Source: Myxococcales bacterium
GTDB taxonomy: Bacteria > Myxococcota_A > Polyangia > Nannocystales > Nannocystaceae
DNA length: 64,000 nucleotides
Direction of reading: 5' to 3'
Assembly (NCBI GenBank): GCA_020633315.1
Contig: JACKDV010000002.1
Coordinates: forward strand, 62,001 to 126,000
In this document: one piece after another, positions 46,970 through 56,005 of the stretch
Numbering within the stretch: the first letter of the stretch is position 1
Layout: the number at the start of each line of letters is the position of its first letter
Notes under the pieces: model-generated
What the model was told of the DNA's origin: nothing
What the model saw: only the letters and a program-made list of their open reading frames with translations
Database searches by the model: none
Position numbers and translations under genes: made by a program

Positions 46970-47890
46970 TCAGCGGCTGCCGAGGTGGGCTGCAAACTTG
47001 AGCAGCAGGTCGTAGTCGGGGCGGCGAGGGTCGACCGTCTGGAGCTCCTCGGGACCGAGCACCATGCCCTCGAGGACGAGCATGTGGGCTACTCCCCCCT
47101 GCTGGAATAGCAGCACCGGCTGGCCGGCGTCGTCGTGGTGGAGGTGGTAGGAGCGACCCGACACATCGTAGGCGGTCCCCCGAGGCGCGAACGCGCGGGC
47201 GGGGAGCTGGCGATCGACGACGTGCTGGCCCCCGGGCAGCAGGTAGCGGAGGCGGGCGGCCGGGGCCTCGCTGGCCTCGTGCTCGAGGCCGACGCTCACC
47301 AGCTGGAGATCGCCCAGGCTCTCTCCCGACCTGGGCATCTGTACGCGGAATCCCACCTCGGGCTCGAGGTCGGCGATGGTGCGGGTGAGCTCCTCGTCGG
47401 CGCGCGGCAGGCTGGTCTTGGCGCCGGACACCAACGAGGAGCCCAGACCGTAGCCCGGGCTGGCGGCGGGGGACTCGGTCTCGTCGGGCAGCAGCATCCC
47501 TTGCTGTGCCATCACGAACAGACCGACCGCGACCGCGCTGGCGGGCACCATGATGAGCCCTCCCCGCCCGAGGTCCTTGACTCGGGCCCACAGCCGCGCG
47601 CCCCAGCCCGGTGGCGCGCTCGCGGCGGCCTCGGCCGCTTGCTCTCGATCGACCTCGTCGAGACCGAGCAGGATCTTGGCCCGTAGCGCCTGCGGCGCTG
47701 CGTCGCGCTCGACCGCTTGCAGCGTGGCCCGGACCCAGGCCTGCTCCGAGACTGCGGCGCGACACCCCGAGCAGCTCTCGAGGTGGGATGCGACCTGCTC
47801 CTGCTCGTCTTCGTTGAGCTCTCCATCGACGTAGGGTTGCAGGAACCCGGCGACGTCGGAGCACTCCGAACGGATGTCCTTCAAGCTCAT
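46970..47890 (-). CDS. Zinc-binding membrane anti-sigma factor
   Basis: 306 residues. The N-terminal ZAS domain has the HxxxCxxC motif (His36, Cys40, Cys43 in SHLESCSGC) that grips an ECF sigma factor. One membrane segment (LIMVPASAVAVGLFVMAQQG, about 112-131) separates it from a 175-residue extracytoplasmic sensor part with no recognised family, rich in His and aromatic residues (SYHLHHDDAGQPVLLFQQGG). It overlaps the sigma gene by 4 bp, so the pair is translated together. The signal is unknown. The gap to the FrzS-like gene (46852-46969) holds only the -10/hairpin element noted there. Confidence 0.88.
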   Translation of the reverse strand: MSLKDIRSECSDVAGFLQPYVDGELNEDEQEQVASHLESCSGCRAAVSEQAWVRATLQAVERDAAPQALRAKILLGLDEVDREQAAEAAASAPPGWGARLWARVKDLGRGGLIMVPASAVAVGLFVMAQQGMLLPDETESPAASPGYGLGSSLVSGAKTSLPRADEELTRTIADLEPEVGFRVQMPRSGESLGDLQLVSVGLEHEASEAPAARLRYLLPGGQHVVDRQLPARAFAPRGTAYDVSGRSYHLHHDDAGQPVLLFQQGGVAHMLVLEGMVLGPEELQTVDPRRPDYDLLLKFAAHLGSR

Positions 47891-48537
47891 GCGGTGCCTC
47901 GCTTGTTGCGATAGCTATCGAGGTCTACGGTCTTGTCGCCGTGCTTGTGGGTGCGGGGCAGCTCTTCGTCCTGGTCGATGAGCCCGAGCTCCACGGCGTG
48001 GTCCTTGAGGAGCTTCGCGAGCAGCCGTCGTCCCCGGTAGATCCGGCTCATGACGGTGCCGATGGGGCAGTCCATGATCTCGGCGATCTCCTTGTAGGCG
48101 AGGCCCTCGAGATCGGCGAGCATGACCGCGGTGCGGTAGTCCTCGGGGACGGACTCGAGCGCGGCGTTGATCCGCTCGCGAGTCACCCGCTGGGCCAGGG
48201 CCGCATCGGGGGCGGGGGTCTGCTGCGTGGGCCGAGCGAGGGCGGCGTCGGTGCCGATCGAGCCGAGCTGCGCCCCGAGGTCGTGCTGGGCGGAGCGCCG
48301 GCGGTTGCCGCGGTGGTAGCGGTTGATGAACGTGTTCCGAAGGATCGTGAACAGCCAGGCCTTGATGCTGGTCCCGGCCTTGAATGTGTGCCAGAAGCGA
48401 TAGGCCCTCACGAAGGTGTCCTGGACCAGATCCTCTGCCTCCGAGGGATTCCGGGTGAGCCGGAGGGCAGCACCGTAGATCGGGTCGAGGTGGGGGAGGG
48501 CGACTTGCTCAAACTCCTGCCGTGCGGCTACGTCCAT
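47887..48537 (-). CDS. ECF-type RNA polymerase sigma factor
   Basis: 216 residues. Region 2 is ALRLTRNPSEAEDLVQDTFVRAYRFW with the RNA-polymerase/-10 recognition helix AWLFTILRNTFINRYHR; region 4 is SVPEDYRTAVMLADLEGLAYKEIAEIM with the -35 recognition helix CPIGTVMSRIYRGRRLL. The C-terminal tail (about 30 residues, RTHKHGDKTVDLDSY) is longer than in minimal ECF factors. Downstream in a 4-bp overlap is its anti-sigma factor. Expression is probably from a good TTGAAA-17-TATTGT promoter in an AT-rich island, so housekeeping sigma may provide basal transcription. Confidence 0.92.
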   Translation of the reverse strand: MDVAARQEFEQVALPHLDPIYGAALRLTRNPSEAEDLVQDTFVRAYRFWHTFKAGTSIKAWLFTILRNTFINRYHRGNRRRSAQHDLGAQLGSIGTDAALARPTQQTPAPDAALAQRVTRERINAALESVPEDYRTAVMLADLEGLAYKEIAEIMDCPIGTVMSRIYRGRRLLAKLLKDHAVELGLIDQDEELPRTHKHGDKTVDLDSYRNKRGTA

Positions 48538-48597
48538 CGTCGTCTCGCCCCGCTACCTAGGCCTCTGGGTCATTATTCCGCGCCCTCGGGACGATCG

Positions 48598-48640
48598 CCG
48601 ACAATATCGGAAATTATCTACAATTTCAAAAGTTTGAGCG
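48598..48640. promoter_or_regulatory. AT-rich island with near-consensus promoter for the ECF sigma operon
   Basis: In the 165-bp region between divergent sigma and purB genes, on the minus strand TTGAAA (48629-48624), a 17-bp spacer, then TATTGT (48606-48601), about 64 bp before the sigma ATG. The island also holds small inverted repeats: CCGA-CAATA-TCGG (48598-48610), GAAATT-ATCTAC-AATTTC (48610-48627) and CAAA-AG-TTTG (48627-48636). AT content here contrasts sharply with the rest of the window. The inverted repeats could be regulator sites. Confidence 0.6.
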
Positions 48641-48689
48641 TTGCGATGCAGGGCGGGGCGACTGCGAGGAGCGCGCGTCGGCGGGGGGC

Positions 48690-48695
48690 TATCCT
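48690..48695 (+). promoter_or_regulatory. -10 element (TATCCT), leaderless-type promoter for purB
   Basis: ggcTATCCT ends 7 nt before the purB ATG at 48703. Confidence 0.5.
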
Positions 48696-48702
48696 CCGCG
48701 CG

Positions 48703-50130
48703 ATGTCGGGATACCAAAGCCCCCTGGCCACCCGCTATGCGACGGCGGCCATGGTCGAGAACTTCGGCGACCTGCGGCGCGTGCGTTTGTGGCGCGATCT
48801 ATGGATCGCCCTGGCCCGGGAGGAGAAGGCGCTCGGGCTGCCGATCTCCGATGCGCAGATCGATGCGCTGGTGGCCCATCGGGACGAGATCGATCTCGCC
48901 CGCGTGGCCGAGCTCGAGGCCCAGGTGCGGCACGACGTGATGGCCCACGTGCGGCACTACGGAGAGCGGGTGGGCCCCGAGGCCGAGAAGATCATCCACC
49001 TGGGCGCGACCAGCTGCTACGTGGCCGACAACGCCGAGCTCGTGGTGGTGCGCGACGGGCTTGAGCTCCTGATGGATCGCTTGGTCACCGTGATCGAGCA
49101 GCTCGCTGGCTTCGCCCGCGTGCACCGAGGGCTGCCGACGCTGGCCTACACCCACTACCAGCCCGCGCAGCTCACCACGGTGGGCAAGCGCGCCTGCCTG
49201 TGGGCCCAGGACCTCGCGATGGATCTGGAGAGCCTGCACGCCCTGCGCCAGCGCCTGCCGTTTCGCGGGGTGAAGGGGACGACGGGAACCCAGGCCTCCT
49301 TCCTCGCGCTGTTCGACGGCGATCACGACAAGGTCCGCGCGCTCGACCGCCGCGTCGCCGCGGCCTTCGGCTTCTCGGGCTCGGTCCCCGTCAGCGGACA
49401 GACCTACCCGCGCAAGATCGACACCTGGGTGCTCTCGGCGCTCGCCGACCTGAGCGCGTCGGCGGCCAAGCTCGCCAGCGACGTGCGTCTGCTCGCCCAC
49501 GAGCGCGAGGTGGAGGAGCCCTTCGGCAAGCAGCAGATCGGCTCGTCGGCGATGGCCTACAAGCGCAATCCGATGCGCTCGGAGCGGGTGTGCAGCCTCG
49601 CGCGCTTCGTGCTCTCGCTGGCCAGCAGCCCGCCGCAGACCCACGCCAACCAGTGGTTCGAGCGCACCCTCGACGACAGCGCCAACCGCCGCCTGGTGAT
49701 CACCGAGGCCTTCCTCGCCACCGACGCGATCCTCAACCTGCTCGCCGACGTGACGGCCGGGCTCGTGGTGTACCCCGCGGTGATCCGCGCCAACCTCGAT
49801 CACGAGCTGCCCTTCATGGCCACCGAGAACGTGATCATGGCCGGGGTGCGGGGCGGCGAGAGCCGCCAGGATCTCCACGAGCGGGTGCGGGTGCACAGCC
49901 ACGAGGCGGTGCGGCGCATGAAAGAGGAAGGGGCGGCCAACGACCTGCTCGCGCGCATGAAGGCCGACGAGCGCCTCGGACCCTTCGTGAACGACCAGAC
50001 CCTCGATCCGGCGGCCTACGTGGGGCGAGCCCCGCAGCAGGTGGACGAGTTCCTCGCCGAGGTGATCGAGCCGCTGCTCCAGCAGCACGCCGAGCGACGC
50101 GGTCGCTTCCGTCCGCGCGTGAAGGTCTGA
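48703..50130 (+). CDS. purB: Adenylosuccinate lyase
   Basis: Purine-biosynthesis lyase acting on SAICAR and adenylosuccinate, 475 residues. The fumarase/aspartase-superfamily signature is SSAMAYKRNPMRSE, with other conserved regions IIHLGATSCYVADNAEL, RGVKGTTGTQASFL and LAYTHYQPAQLTTVG. Length and these stretches resemble the longer (eukaryote-like) PurB. The ATG follows a leaderless-type TATCCT box. The long open frame upstream of it is antisense to the sigma gene and not coding. A hairpin follows the stop. Confidence 0.95.
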   Translation: MSGYQSPLATRYATAAMVENFGDLRRVRLWRDLWIALAREEKALGLPISDAQIDALVAHRDEIDLARVAELEAQVRHDVMAHVRHYGERVGPEAEKIIHLGATSCYVADNAELVVVRDGLELLMDRLVTVIEQLAGFARVHRGLPTLAYTHYQPAQLTTVGKRACLWAQDLAMDLESLHALRQRLPFRGVKGTTGTQASFLALFDGDHDKVRALDRRVAAAFGFSGSVPVSGQTYPRKIDTWVLSALADLSASAAKLASDVRLLAHEREVEEPFGKQQIGSSAMAYKRNPMRSERVCSLARFVLSLASSPPQTHANQWFERTLDDSANRRLVITEAFLATDAILNLLADVTAGLVVYPAVIRANLDHELPFMATENVIMAGVRGGESRQDLHERVRVHSHEAVRRMKEEGAANDLLARMKADERLGPFVNDQTLDPAAYVGRAPQQVDEFLAEVIEPLLQQHAERRGRFRPRVKV

Positions 50131-50138
50131 GCGCTTGG

Positions 50139-50160
50139 GCTCGCGCAGGCGATCGCGAGC
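50139..50160 (+). terminator. Hairpin after purB
   Basis: GCTCGCG / CGCGAGC, a perfect 7-bp stem with 8-nt loop, 8 bp after the stop. No T-tract. Confidence 0.45.
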
Positions 50161-50278
50161 ACCCGTGACGAGATCGTGCCCGAGGGACGAGCGAGTCGCC
50201 CCGCACGGGCGGTCGCGCGCGGGATCGCGCCGGTTCGTGTTGACACCGTGCCGCGGGGCCGGATACACGGAGGATGCG

Positions 50279-50647
50279 ATGTCGCCCAGGGCCTCGATGG
50301 TGGGATTCGCGCTGGGGCTGGGCCTGCTGGCCGCCTGGTCGTGTCGCTCGGACGTCCCCCAGGAGGTCATGCTGGACACCGGGGGCTCGGCGGCGATCGA
50401 CTACGGCGAGTGCGAGCCCGGCGAGGAGCTGCCCTGCACCTGTGCCAACGGGGCGGCCGGATCCCAGCTCTGCCTCGAGAGCGGCTACGAGCGAGGGCCC
50501 TGCCTCTGCGGCGGGCCGCCTCCCCCGGCCGACACCGGGCCGGTCACCGACACCGGCAGCGCCAGCACGGGGACCGGAAGCACCGGCACCGATGGCACGG
50601 GCACCGGCTCGAGCGGCACCGGCCTGGACACCGCCAGCTCCGGCTGA
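50279..50647 (+). CDS. Small lipoprotein with Thr/Gly/Ser-rich tail
   Basis: 122 residues. The N-terminal hydrophobic segment (MVGFALGLGLLAAWSC) ends in a probable lipobox cysteine at 22. A short cysteine-rich module follows (CEPGEELPCTCANGAAGSQLCLESG), then a Pro-rich spacer and a Thr/Gly/Ser tail (TGTGSTGTDGTGTGSSGTG) of the kind seen on Nannocystis-type surface proteins, here with no domain after it. A good ribosome binding site (GGAGG) precedes the ATG. Function unknown; it may be a truncated relative of longer linker-bearing lipoproteins. Confidence 0.75.
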   Translation: MSPRASMVGFALGLGLLAAWSCRSDVPQEVMLDTGGSAAIDYGECEPGEELPCTCANGAAGSQLCLESGYERGPCLCGGPPPPADTGPVTDTGSASTGTGSTGTDGTGTGSSGTGLDTASSG

Positions 50648-50649
50648 GG

Positions 50650-50662
50650 CCGGCTCGGCCGG
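50650..50662 (+). terminator. Small hairpin after the lipoprotein gene
   Basis: CCGGC-TCG-GCCGG just past the stop codon at 50647, followed by gttgg. Weak candidate. Confidence 0.3.
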
Positions 50663-50775
50663 GTTGGAATGAGGCCGGGGGGCCCGAGCGTGTGGGTCAC
50701 TTCGCTCGCTCGAAGACGCGCGAGGCGGGACCAAGGCGGGACGATTCCTGACGTGAGCTGAAATCCAGGGTCGTC

Positions 50776-50781
50776 TACGAT
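50776..50781 (+). promoter_or_regulatory. Candidate -10 element (TACGAT) for the cytochrome gene
   Basis: TACGAT lies 16 nt before the ATG at 50798, giving a leader of about 9 nt. Confidence 0.35.
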
Positions 50782-50797
50782 CGTACGGGAACCGCCA

Positions 50798-52780
50798 ATG
50801 CGACGCCGGATCACGATCACCACCGCCGCCCTGGGACTGCTCGCCCTGGGTCTCTCCACGGCTCACGCCGATGCGAGCTCGCCTCGCGTGTTCACGGGCT
50901 CCACCTCGTCTCCGATCGAGGGCGGACGCGTGGGTGGGATCCGACCGCCGAAGGCCGGGCCGCATGCGGGGAGCCACGGCGGCACCGTGGTGGTGGACGC
51001 TCACGGCCTGCTGGTCGCGGAGCGCAACGCGGGCCAGCTCGTCCGCTGCGATCGCGACGGCAACCCGGTGGCCGGCCTGCCGCTGCACCTGGGCCTCGGC
51101 GAGGTCATCCACGACGGCGCGGGCAAGGTCTTCGTGGCGGATCGCAGCGCGGACCGAGTGGTGCAGGTGGATCCCGGCGATGCGACGGGCAAGGGGCTCG
51201 CGGTGGCTCGCTCGCTCGAGATCGCCGAGCCCCACGGCCTGGCCCTCACCCCCGACGGCAAGACGCTGCTGGTGACCAGCGTCGCGGACCACCAGCTCGT
51301 GGCGGTGGATGTCGCCGATCTGAAGATCCGCTGGCGGCTGCCCCTGGCCCCCGAGCCCCGCGGGGTCGCGGTGTCGAGCGACGGGCGGCGGGTCGCGGTG
51401 GGCTTCCTGTCGTCGAGCTCGCTGGCGGTGGTCGACCTCGCCACGAGCGGCCAGTCGGTGCGCTGGCACAGCCTCGACCCGCGGGACCACGTGCACATCG
51501 AGGAGGAGGACGACGGCGAGTTCTCGTCGAGCTTCGCCGCGCTCAAGGAGGCGCGCAGCCGCTTCCAGGTGCCCTCGGACACCGGCCGTCGGCAGGCCCG
51601 CAACGCGTACGCGGTGGGCTTCATCGGCGACGATCTGCTGGTCGCGCCCCACCAGCTCGCGACCCCCCAGATGAAGTTCCGCCCCCAGCAGGAGATGGAG
51701 GACAGCTACGGCGGCGGTGATGTTTCGATCCCGCCGCTGGTGCACCGCGTGGCCACCATCGCGGGGGCCGGCACCGCGACCGCCCGCGTGGGCTTCGTGC
51801 AGTACGCCGTCCACCAGCCCCGCGCGCTGGCCTACGACGCGGAGAACGACGCGATGTTCGTGGGCGGCTACGGCGACGACAACATCGTCGCCATCCACGA
51901 CGCCTCGCAGGAGCTGCCCTTCGTGCAGTGGCAGGCCGAGGTCGGCGGTCGGGGCGAGGATGCCTGCGGCGTGGACGGCATGGCGGTGCAGGGCGACGAC
52001 CTGTGGATCCACTGCGAGCTCTCGCGCCGCGTGATCCACCTGAGCCGCGACCGGATCTCGCTACACGGCACCCGGATGGACGTGAGCGACGATGCCTGGC
52101 GGACCGGCCCCGAGCTGGCGGCGAGCCTGCGGCCCGAGCTGGTCGAGCGCGGGGCCGAGCTGTTCCGCCGCGGCAACGACTCCCGCTTGTCGGACGGCGG
52201 GGCGCTGGCCTGCGCGAGCTGTCACCCCGAGGGCCGCGCCGACGGCCTGACCTGGCGCCTGGGCAAGACCATCCTGCAGACCCCGATCCTCGCCGGGCGC
52301 GTGGTGGGCACGGCCCCCTACAAGTGGGACGGCCAGGACGAGGATCTCGACGCCAGCCTCCACCACACCATCGGCCGCCTGGGGGGCTTTCCCGAGGGGC
52401 TCCGGCGGCGCGACTTCACGGCGCTCGCGGCCTACATCACCGACATGACCCCGCCCAAGCCGGCCACGCTGGTCGAGTCCGAGGCGGTGGCCCGCGGCCG
52501 CGAGCTGTTCGTGAGCAAGGAGCTGGCCTGCGACGACTGCCACGACGGCGACAAGCTCACCGACCGCCAGCAGTACCCGCTGGGCAAGAGCCGCCTGGGA
52601 GCGGTGGACACCCCGTCGCTGGTGGGCCTGGCCCACAGCGCGCCCTACTACCACGACGGCAGCGCGGGGGATCTGCGGACCCTGCTCACCGATCGCGGCA
52701 ACGTGCACGACATGGCCGACCTCGACTCGCTGAGCGAGCGGCAGGTCGACGACCTCACCGCCTACCTGCGCACGCTCTAG
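50798..52780 (+). CDS. Exported beta-propeller/di-haem cytochrome c protein
   Basis: 660 residues with a Sec signal peptide (ITTAALGLLALGLSTAHA). Residues about 60-430 are YncE-like propeller blades (GTVVVDAHGLLVAERNAGQL, EPHGLALTPDGKTLLVTS, EPRGVAVSSDGRRVAVGF). The C-terminal part is a di-haem cytochrome c region of the cytochrome c peroxidase/MauG type with CASCH at 472-476 and CDDCH at 578-582, ending VDDLTAYLRTL. It may couple binding of a ligand by the propeller to electron transfer. The next gene, a propeller-like lipoprotein, follows after 43 bp. Substrate unknown; no partner oxidoreductase is present. Confidence 0.88.
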   Translation: MRRRITITTAALGLLALGLSTAHADASSPRVFTGSTSSPIEGGRVGGIRPPKAGPHAGSHGGTVVVDAHGLLVAERNAGQLVRCDRDGNPVAGLPLHLGLGEVIHDGAGKVFVADRSADRVVQVDPGDATGKGLAVARSLEIAEPHGLALTPDGKTLLVTSVADHQLVAVDVADLKIRWRLPLAPEPRGVAVSSDGRRVAVGFLSSSSLAVVDLATSGQSVRWHSLDPRDHVHIEEEDDGEFSSSFAALKEARSRFQVPSDTGRRQARNAYAVGFIGDDLLVAPHQLATPQMKFRPQQEMEDSYGGGDVSIPPLVHRVATIAGAGTATARVGFVQYAVHQPRALAYDAENDAMFVGGYGDDNIVAIHDASQELPFVQWQAEVGGRGEDACGVDGMAVQGDDLWIHCELSRRVIHLSRDRISLHGTRMDVSDDAWRTGPELAASLRPELVERGAELFRRGNDSRLSDGGALACASCHPEGRADGLTWRLGKTILQTPILAGRVVGTAPYKWDGQDEDLDASLHHTIGRLGGFPEGLRRRDFTALAAYITDMTPPKPATLVESEAVARGRELFVSKELACDDCHDGDKLTDRQQYPLGKSRLGAVDTPSLVGLAHSAPYYHDGSAGDLRTLLTDRGNVHDMADLDSLSERQVDDLTAYLRTL

Positions 52781-52823
52781 GAATCGCCGCCTTCGCCCAC
52801 GCTCGCCTCCCAGGAATCCCGCC

Positions 52824-54947
52824 ATGACCACGCCGCTCACCCTTCGTTCGTCCCTCGCCCTGCTCGCCCTGGGGCTGGCCGCCTCGGCCTGCGCCAACCG
52901 GCACTCGGAGACCCCCGAGCACAGCGCGACCTCGCAGCCGCCCACCGAGGTGATCACCCCGGCGCCCGACGAGCCCGAGGCCGTCGACGAGGAGCTGGTC
53001 GCGCTGTCGCGGGGCATGCACGCCTCCGACATGAGCGAGGCCGTGATGGATGCTCGCGCCGAGGCGGCGCTCACCCTCGACCTCGACGGCGGCGTGCGAC
53101 TGTGGCCCGACATCCGCTCGATGGAGGCCCAGACGCCGGTGGTGCTGCCGGTGCAGGAGCCCTCGTGGATGTCGCTGGCCAAGGCCGAGGACGGCAGCTT
53201 CCTGGTCGCCTTCGTCGACACCGCCGGGGCGGGGCGGGTGGCTCGGGTGGAGGTCGAGCCCAACGGGGCCCGCTTTCGGACCCTGTTCGAGACCCCGGCG
53301 ACCGAGCCGCTGTTCGAGCTCCACGCCCTCGACGGCGGCCAGCGGGTGCTGAGCCTGCGCGTCGATCACCGCGTGGAGCTGTTCGACATGGGCGGCAAGG
53401 TGGTCTCCGCCATCGACCAGGCCAGCTTCGTGCCCTGGCAGCTGCGGGTGTCGCCGCGCCCGGGTCAGGCGCCCGCCATCATGGCGATCCTGGCCGGGCC
53501 CACGCGGGTGCAGCCGGTCTCGCTGCGGGACGATCGCCTCGCGCTCGACGGGGACGCGCGCACCGTGGTGATCGACCGCGGACCCAATCGCAACGACCTG
53601 AGCCTCTCCCCCGACGGCACCACCATCGCCGCGCTCCGCAAGCCGCGCTCGCGCAAGAGCCGGGTGACCATCGAGCTCGTGGACCTCGCGACGGACCAGC
53701 GGCGGCTGCTCGCGGTCGAGACCGACGACCGAGCGCTGCCGCGGCTTCACTGGGTGGACGACGGGCACCTGCTGCTCGAGAGCGGCACGGGCCACGGCTT
53801 TCGAGTCGACCTGAGCAAGGCCATCCCCTGGACGGGTGAGACCGGTCGCGACGAGACCGACGGGGTCGCGGCGATGGCCGTCGAGGAGGTGGCGCTGCCG
53901 TACTCCGAGGGCAGCCTGCGCTCGCACGCCTCCGTGATCGCGGGCATCCGGCTCGTGCCCACCTCCGACGCCCTGGTGCTCGATCCGCTCGACGAGGACG
54001 TGCACCGCAAGATCGGCGGCGAGCCGGTGCGCCCCCGCTCGGTGGCGCTCGATGCCGACGGCGGGCGCGTGGCGTGGAGCTCGGGCGGCAAGGTGATGGT
54101 CGAGGCGCTCGACGCCGCCGGGGAGCCCCGCGTGCTGGCCGACGCCGACGCGATCGAGCTGGCCTTCCTCGGCGAGGATCGCCTGGTGGGGCTCACCCGC
54201 TCGGGCGAGGCGAAGCTGTGGAGCTGCGACGACGGTCAGGAGCTCGAGAGCCGGATCCTCGAGGTGGAGGGCCGGGCCCGGGCCGCGGGCTTCGTCCGCA
54301 GCGGCGACCGCAACGGACGCCTGGGAATCCTGGGCGAGGGCTCGAAGGACCCGGTGTTCCAGCTCGAGGTGGTCGACGGGAGCCTCGGCACGGCGCAGGC
54401 GGTGCCCACCGGCGGTCGGTCGCAGTGGCCCGAGCTGGGGGTCTCGCGTCGCGAGGCCTCGGAGATCGTGTCCACCCTGGGCTTCACCGCCATCTCGCCG
54501 GGGGACATCCGCGCGCTGGTGACGGCGGGCGACCGCCACTACATCGCGGGCGGCGGCGCGGCCCCGCTGCTGTATGCCCTCGGCGACGGGGAGCCGCGCG
54601 AGCTGGTGCTGCGCGCGGGCGAGGTGGAGCGCCTGGTCCCCGATCCCTCCGGTCAGCGCGTCGCGGTCGTTCAGCTCGTGCGTCGCTCCGAGACCTTCGG
54701 CCTCATCGAGCGGGACCGATCGCTCGACGAGATGGCGGTGAGCGTGGTGGACCTGCGCAGCGGCAAGCGCCTGTGGACGCGCGCATCGATGGGCGTCGAC
54801 GACCTCGGCTGGTCGGGCGACGGGCAGCGCGTGGCGATCGCGGGCCGCAGCGGCGGTAGGGTGCTCGACGCAGGGACCGGCGAGGTCCGCCTCGATCGCC
54901 GCCACCTCGCCGCGACGGTGGAGCAAGTCGCCGATCCCGCACTGTAG
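52824..54947 (+). CDS. WD40/YncE-like propeller lipoprotein
   Basis: 707 residues. Lipobox LAASAC at Cys23 and an acidic linker precede a long all-beta part with repeating blade motifs (NDLSLSPDGTTIAALRKP, RSVALDADGGRVAWSSGGKV, LGWSGDGQRVAIAGRSGGRV), probably two propellers. No haem motif. It is likely cotranscribed with the preceding di-haem protein gene; an AGGAAT ribosome binding site precedes the ATG. The pair may form an outer-membrane electron-transfer or binding complex; inference only. Confidence 0.8.
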   Translation: MTTPLTLRSSLALLALGLAASACANRHSETPEHSATSQPPTEVITPAPDEPEAVDEELVALSRGMHASDMSEAVMDARAEAALTLDLDGGVRLWPDIRSMEAQTPVVLPVQEPSWMSLAKAEDGSFLVAFVDTAGAGRVARVEVEPNGARFRTLFETPATEPLFELHALDGGQRVLSLRVDHRVELFDMGGKVVSAIDQASFVPWQLRVSPRPGQAPAIMAILAGPTRVQPVSLRDDRLALDGDARTVVIDRGPNRNDLSLSPDGTTIAALRKPRSRKSRVTIELVDLATDQRRLLAVETDDRALPRLHWVDDGHLLLESGTGHGFRVDLSKAIPWTGETGRDETDGVAAMAVEEVALPYSEGSLRSHASVIAGIRLVPTSDALVLDPLDEDVHRKIGGEPVRPRSVALDADGGRVAWSSGGKVMVEALDAAGEPRVLADADAIELAFLGEDRLVGLTRSGEAKLWSCDDGQELESRILEVEGRARAAGFVRSGDRNGRLGILGEGSKDPVFQLEVVDGSLGTAQAVPTGGRSQWPELGVSRREASEIVSTLGFTAISPGDIRALVTAGDRHYIAGGGAAPLLYALGDGEPRELVLRAGEVERLVPDPSGQRVAVVQLVRRSETFGLIERDRSLDEMAVSVVDLRSGKRLWTRASMGVDDLGWSGDGQRVAIAGRSGGRVLDAGTGEVRLDRRHLAATVEQVADPAL

Positions 54948-54984
54948 CCAGGCCTCTCCCACGCGAACGAGCACCCTCTTGGGC

Positions 54985-54990
54985 TATGCT
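54985..54990 (+). promoter_or_regulatory. -10 element (TATGCT), leaderless-type promoter
   Basis: ggcTATGCT ends 8 nt before ATG 54999. A GGGAG also lies in the gap but would be outside the transcript. Confidence 0.5.
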
Positions 54991-54998
54991 CGGGGAGC

Positions 54999-55994
54999 AT
55001 GGATCGCGTGCGAGCCAGGTTCATCGCGTCGCTCGGTGCGGCCTCGTGGCGCCGTGCGACCGCGGGTGGCCTGGTGGGGCTCGCGGTGGCGCTGGTGGCG
55101 AGCGGGAGCTCCTGCGTGGCGGAGCTCGACGGCCACATCGCCTGCGGCGACGGCTACGTCGACAAGGTGTCGGGGGAGGAATGCGAGCCCGGCGATCCGG
55201 AGAGCTTCGCGCACGGCTGCCGAGTCATCGATCGCCCCATGGGCGAGCCCGCGTGCGACCCCGAGAGCTGCACCGTCGTCTCCACCATCGAGCAGTGTGC
55301 CGTCTGTGGCGACGGCGAGGTGGACGAGGAAGCGGGCGAGGAGTGCGAAGTGGGGATGGTCATGGACCAGTGTCCCTGGGGCGTGGGGTTGATGCGCTGC
55401 GGCGACGACTGCACCCTCGACGACTCGCTGTGTGGGACCTGCGGCAACGGTGAGGTCGAGCTGGAGCTGGGCGAGGAGTGCGATCCGAACAAGCCCGGCG
55501 ACGTGGCCCTGGTGCGCAATTGCGAGGATCTGCAGCCGCTGACCGACAACGGCGACTACGCGGGGGGGGCCTATCGCGAGTGCGGTGACGACTGCCTGTA
55601 CAGCCGGGTGGCCTGCAACTACTGCGGCAACCTCGAGCTCGATGGAGCCCTCGCCGTCGATCTCGAGGGGCACAGCTCGCCCCCCGAGGTCTGCGACGGC
55701 TACGTCTTCGACGAGGCCTACATCCAGCAGCGGCTGAGCAAGTCGATCTGCTACCAGGGCGAGAACGGCGAGGAGGGTGACCTCCGCCCCGTGGTGACCT
55801 GCGACTCGAGCTGCACCGACATCCACCCGGCCGACACCGAGCAGGTCTGCTGTGTGAAGAGGGACCGGCCGTGTCCGCTGCCCGAGTCGGGGCGCAAGTG
55901 CTGCTACGAGCTGGAGAGATCGCCGAGCATCACCGATGCCGTCTGCCAGGACAAGGTGATCCTGGGGCAGGCCTACGAGCACGTGTGCCGGTAG
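54999..55994 (+). CDS. Secreted cysteine-rich protein with myxobacterial GEECD repeats
   Basis: 331 residues. An N-terminal signal segment (GGLVGLAVALVASGSSC) is followed by repeated CGDGYVDKVSGEECEPG, CGDGEVDEEAGEECEVG and CGNGEVELELGEECDPN units. These match the myxobacterial cysteine-rich repeat (TIGR02232-like; about 40 residues with conserved C-G-x-G and G-E-E-C-D). About thirty cysteines imply a rigid disulfide-bonded surface or secreted protein. The C-terminal third is a further Cys-rich module (QVCCVKRDRPCPLPESG). Its convergent neighbour, the B12 ATPase gene, ends 11 bp away. Confidence 0.82.
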   Translation: MDRVRARFIASLGAASWRRATAGGLVGLAVALVASGSSCVAELDGHIACGDGYVDKVSGEECEPGDPESFAHGCRVIDRPMGEPACDPESCTVVSTIEQCAVCGDGEVDEEAGEECEVGMVMDQCPWGVGLMRCGDDCTLDDSLCGTCGNGEVELELGEECDPNKPGDVALVRNCEDLQPLTDNGDYAGGAYRECGDDCLYSRVACNYCGNLELDGALAVDLEGHSSPPEVCDGYVFDEAYIQQRLSKSICYQGENGEEGDLRPVVTCDSSCTDIHPADTEQVCCVKRDRPCPLPESGRKCCYELERSPSITDAVCQDKVILGQAYEHVCR

Positions 55995-56005
55995 GGCGGC
56001 GCGGC

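Noticed and set aside
50240..50268. TTGACA with ATACAC as a promoter for the small lipoprotein gene
   Set aside because: The -35 is perfect, but the -10 is poor, and the implied start would remove the good ribosome binding site just before the ATG. Left unlisted as a feature.
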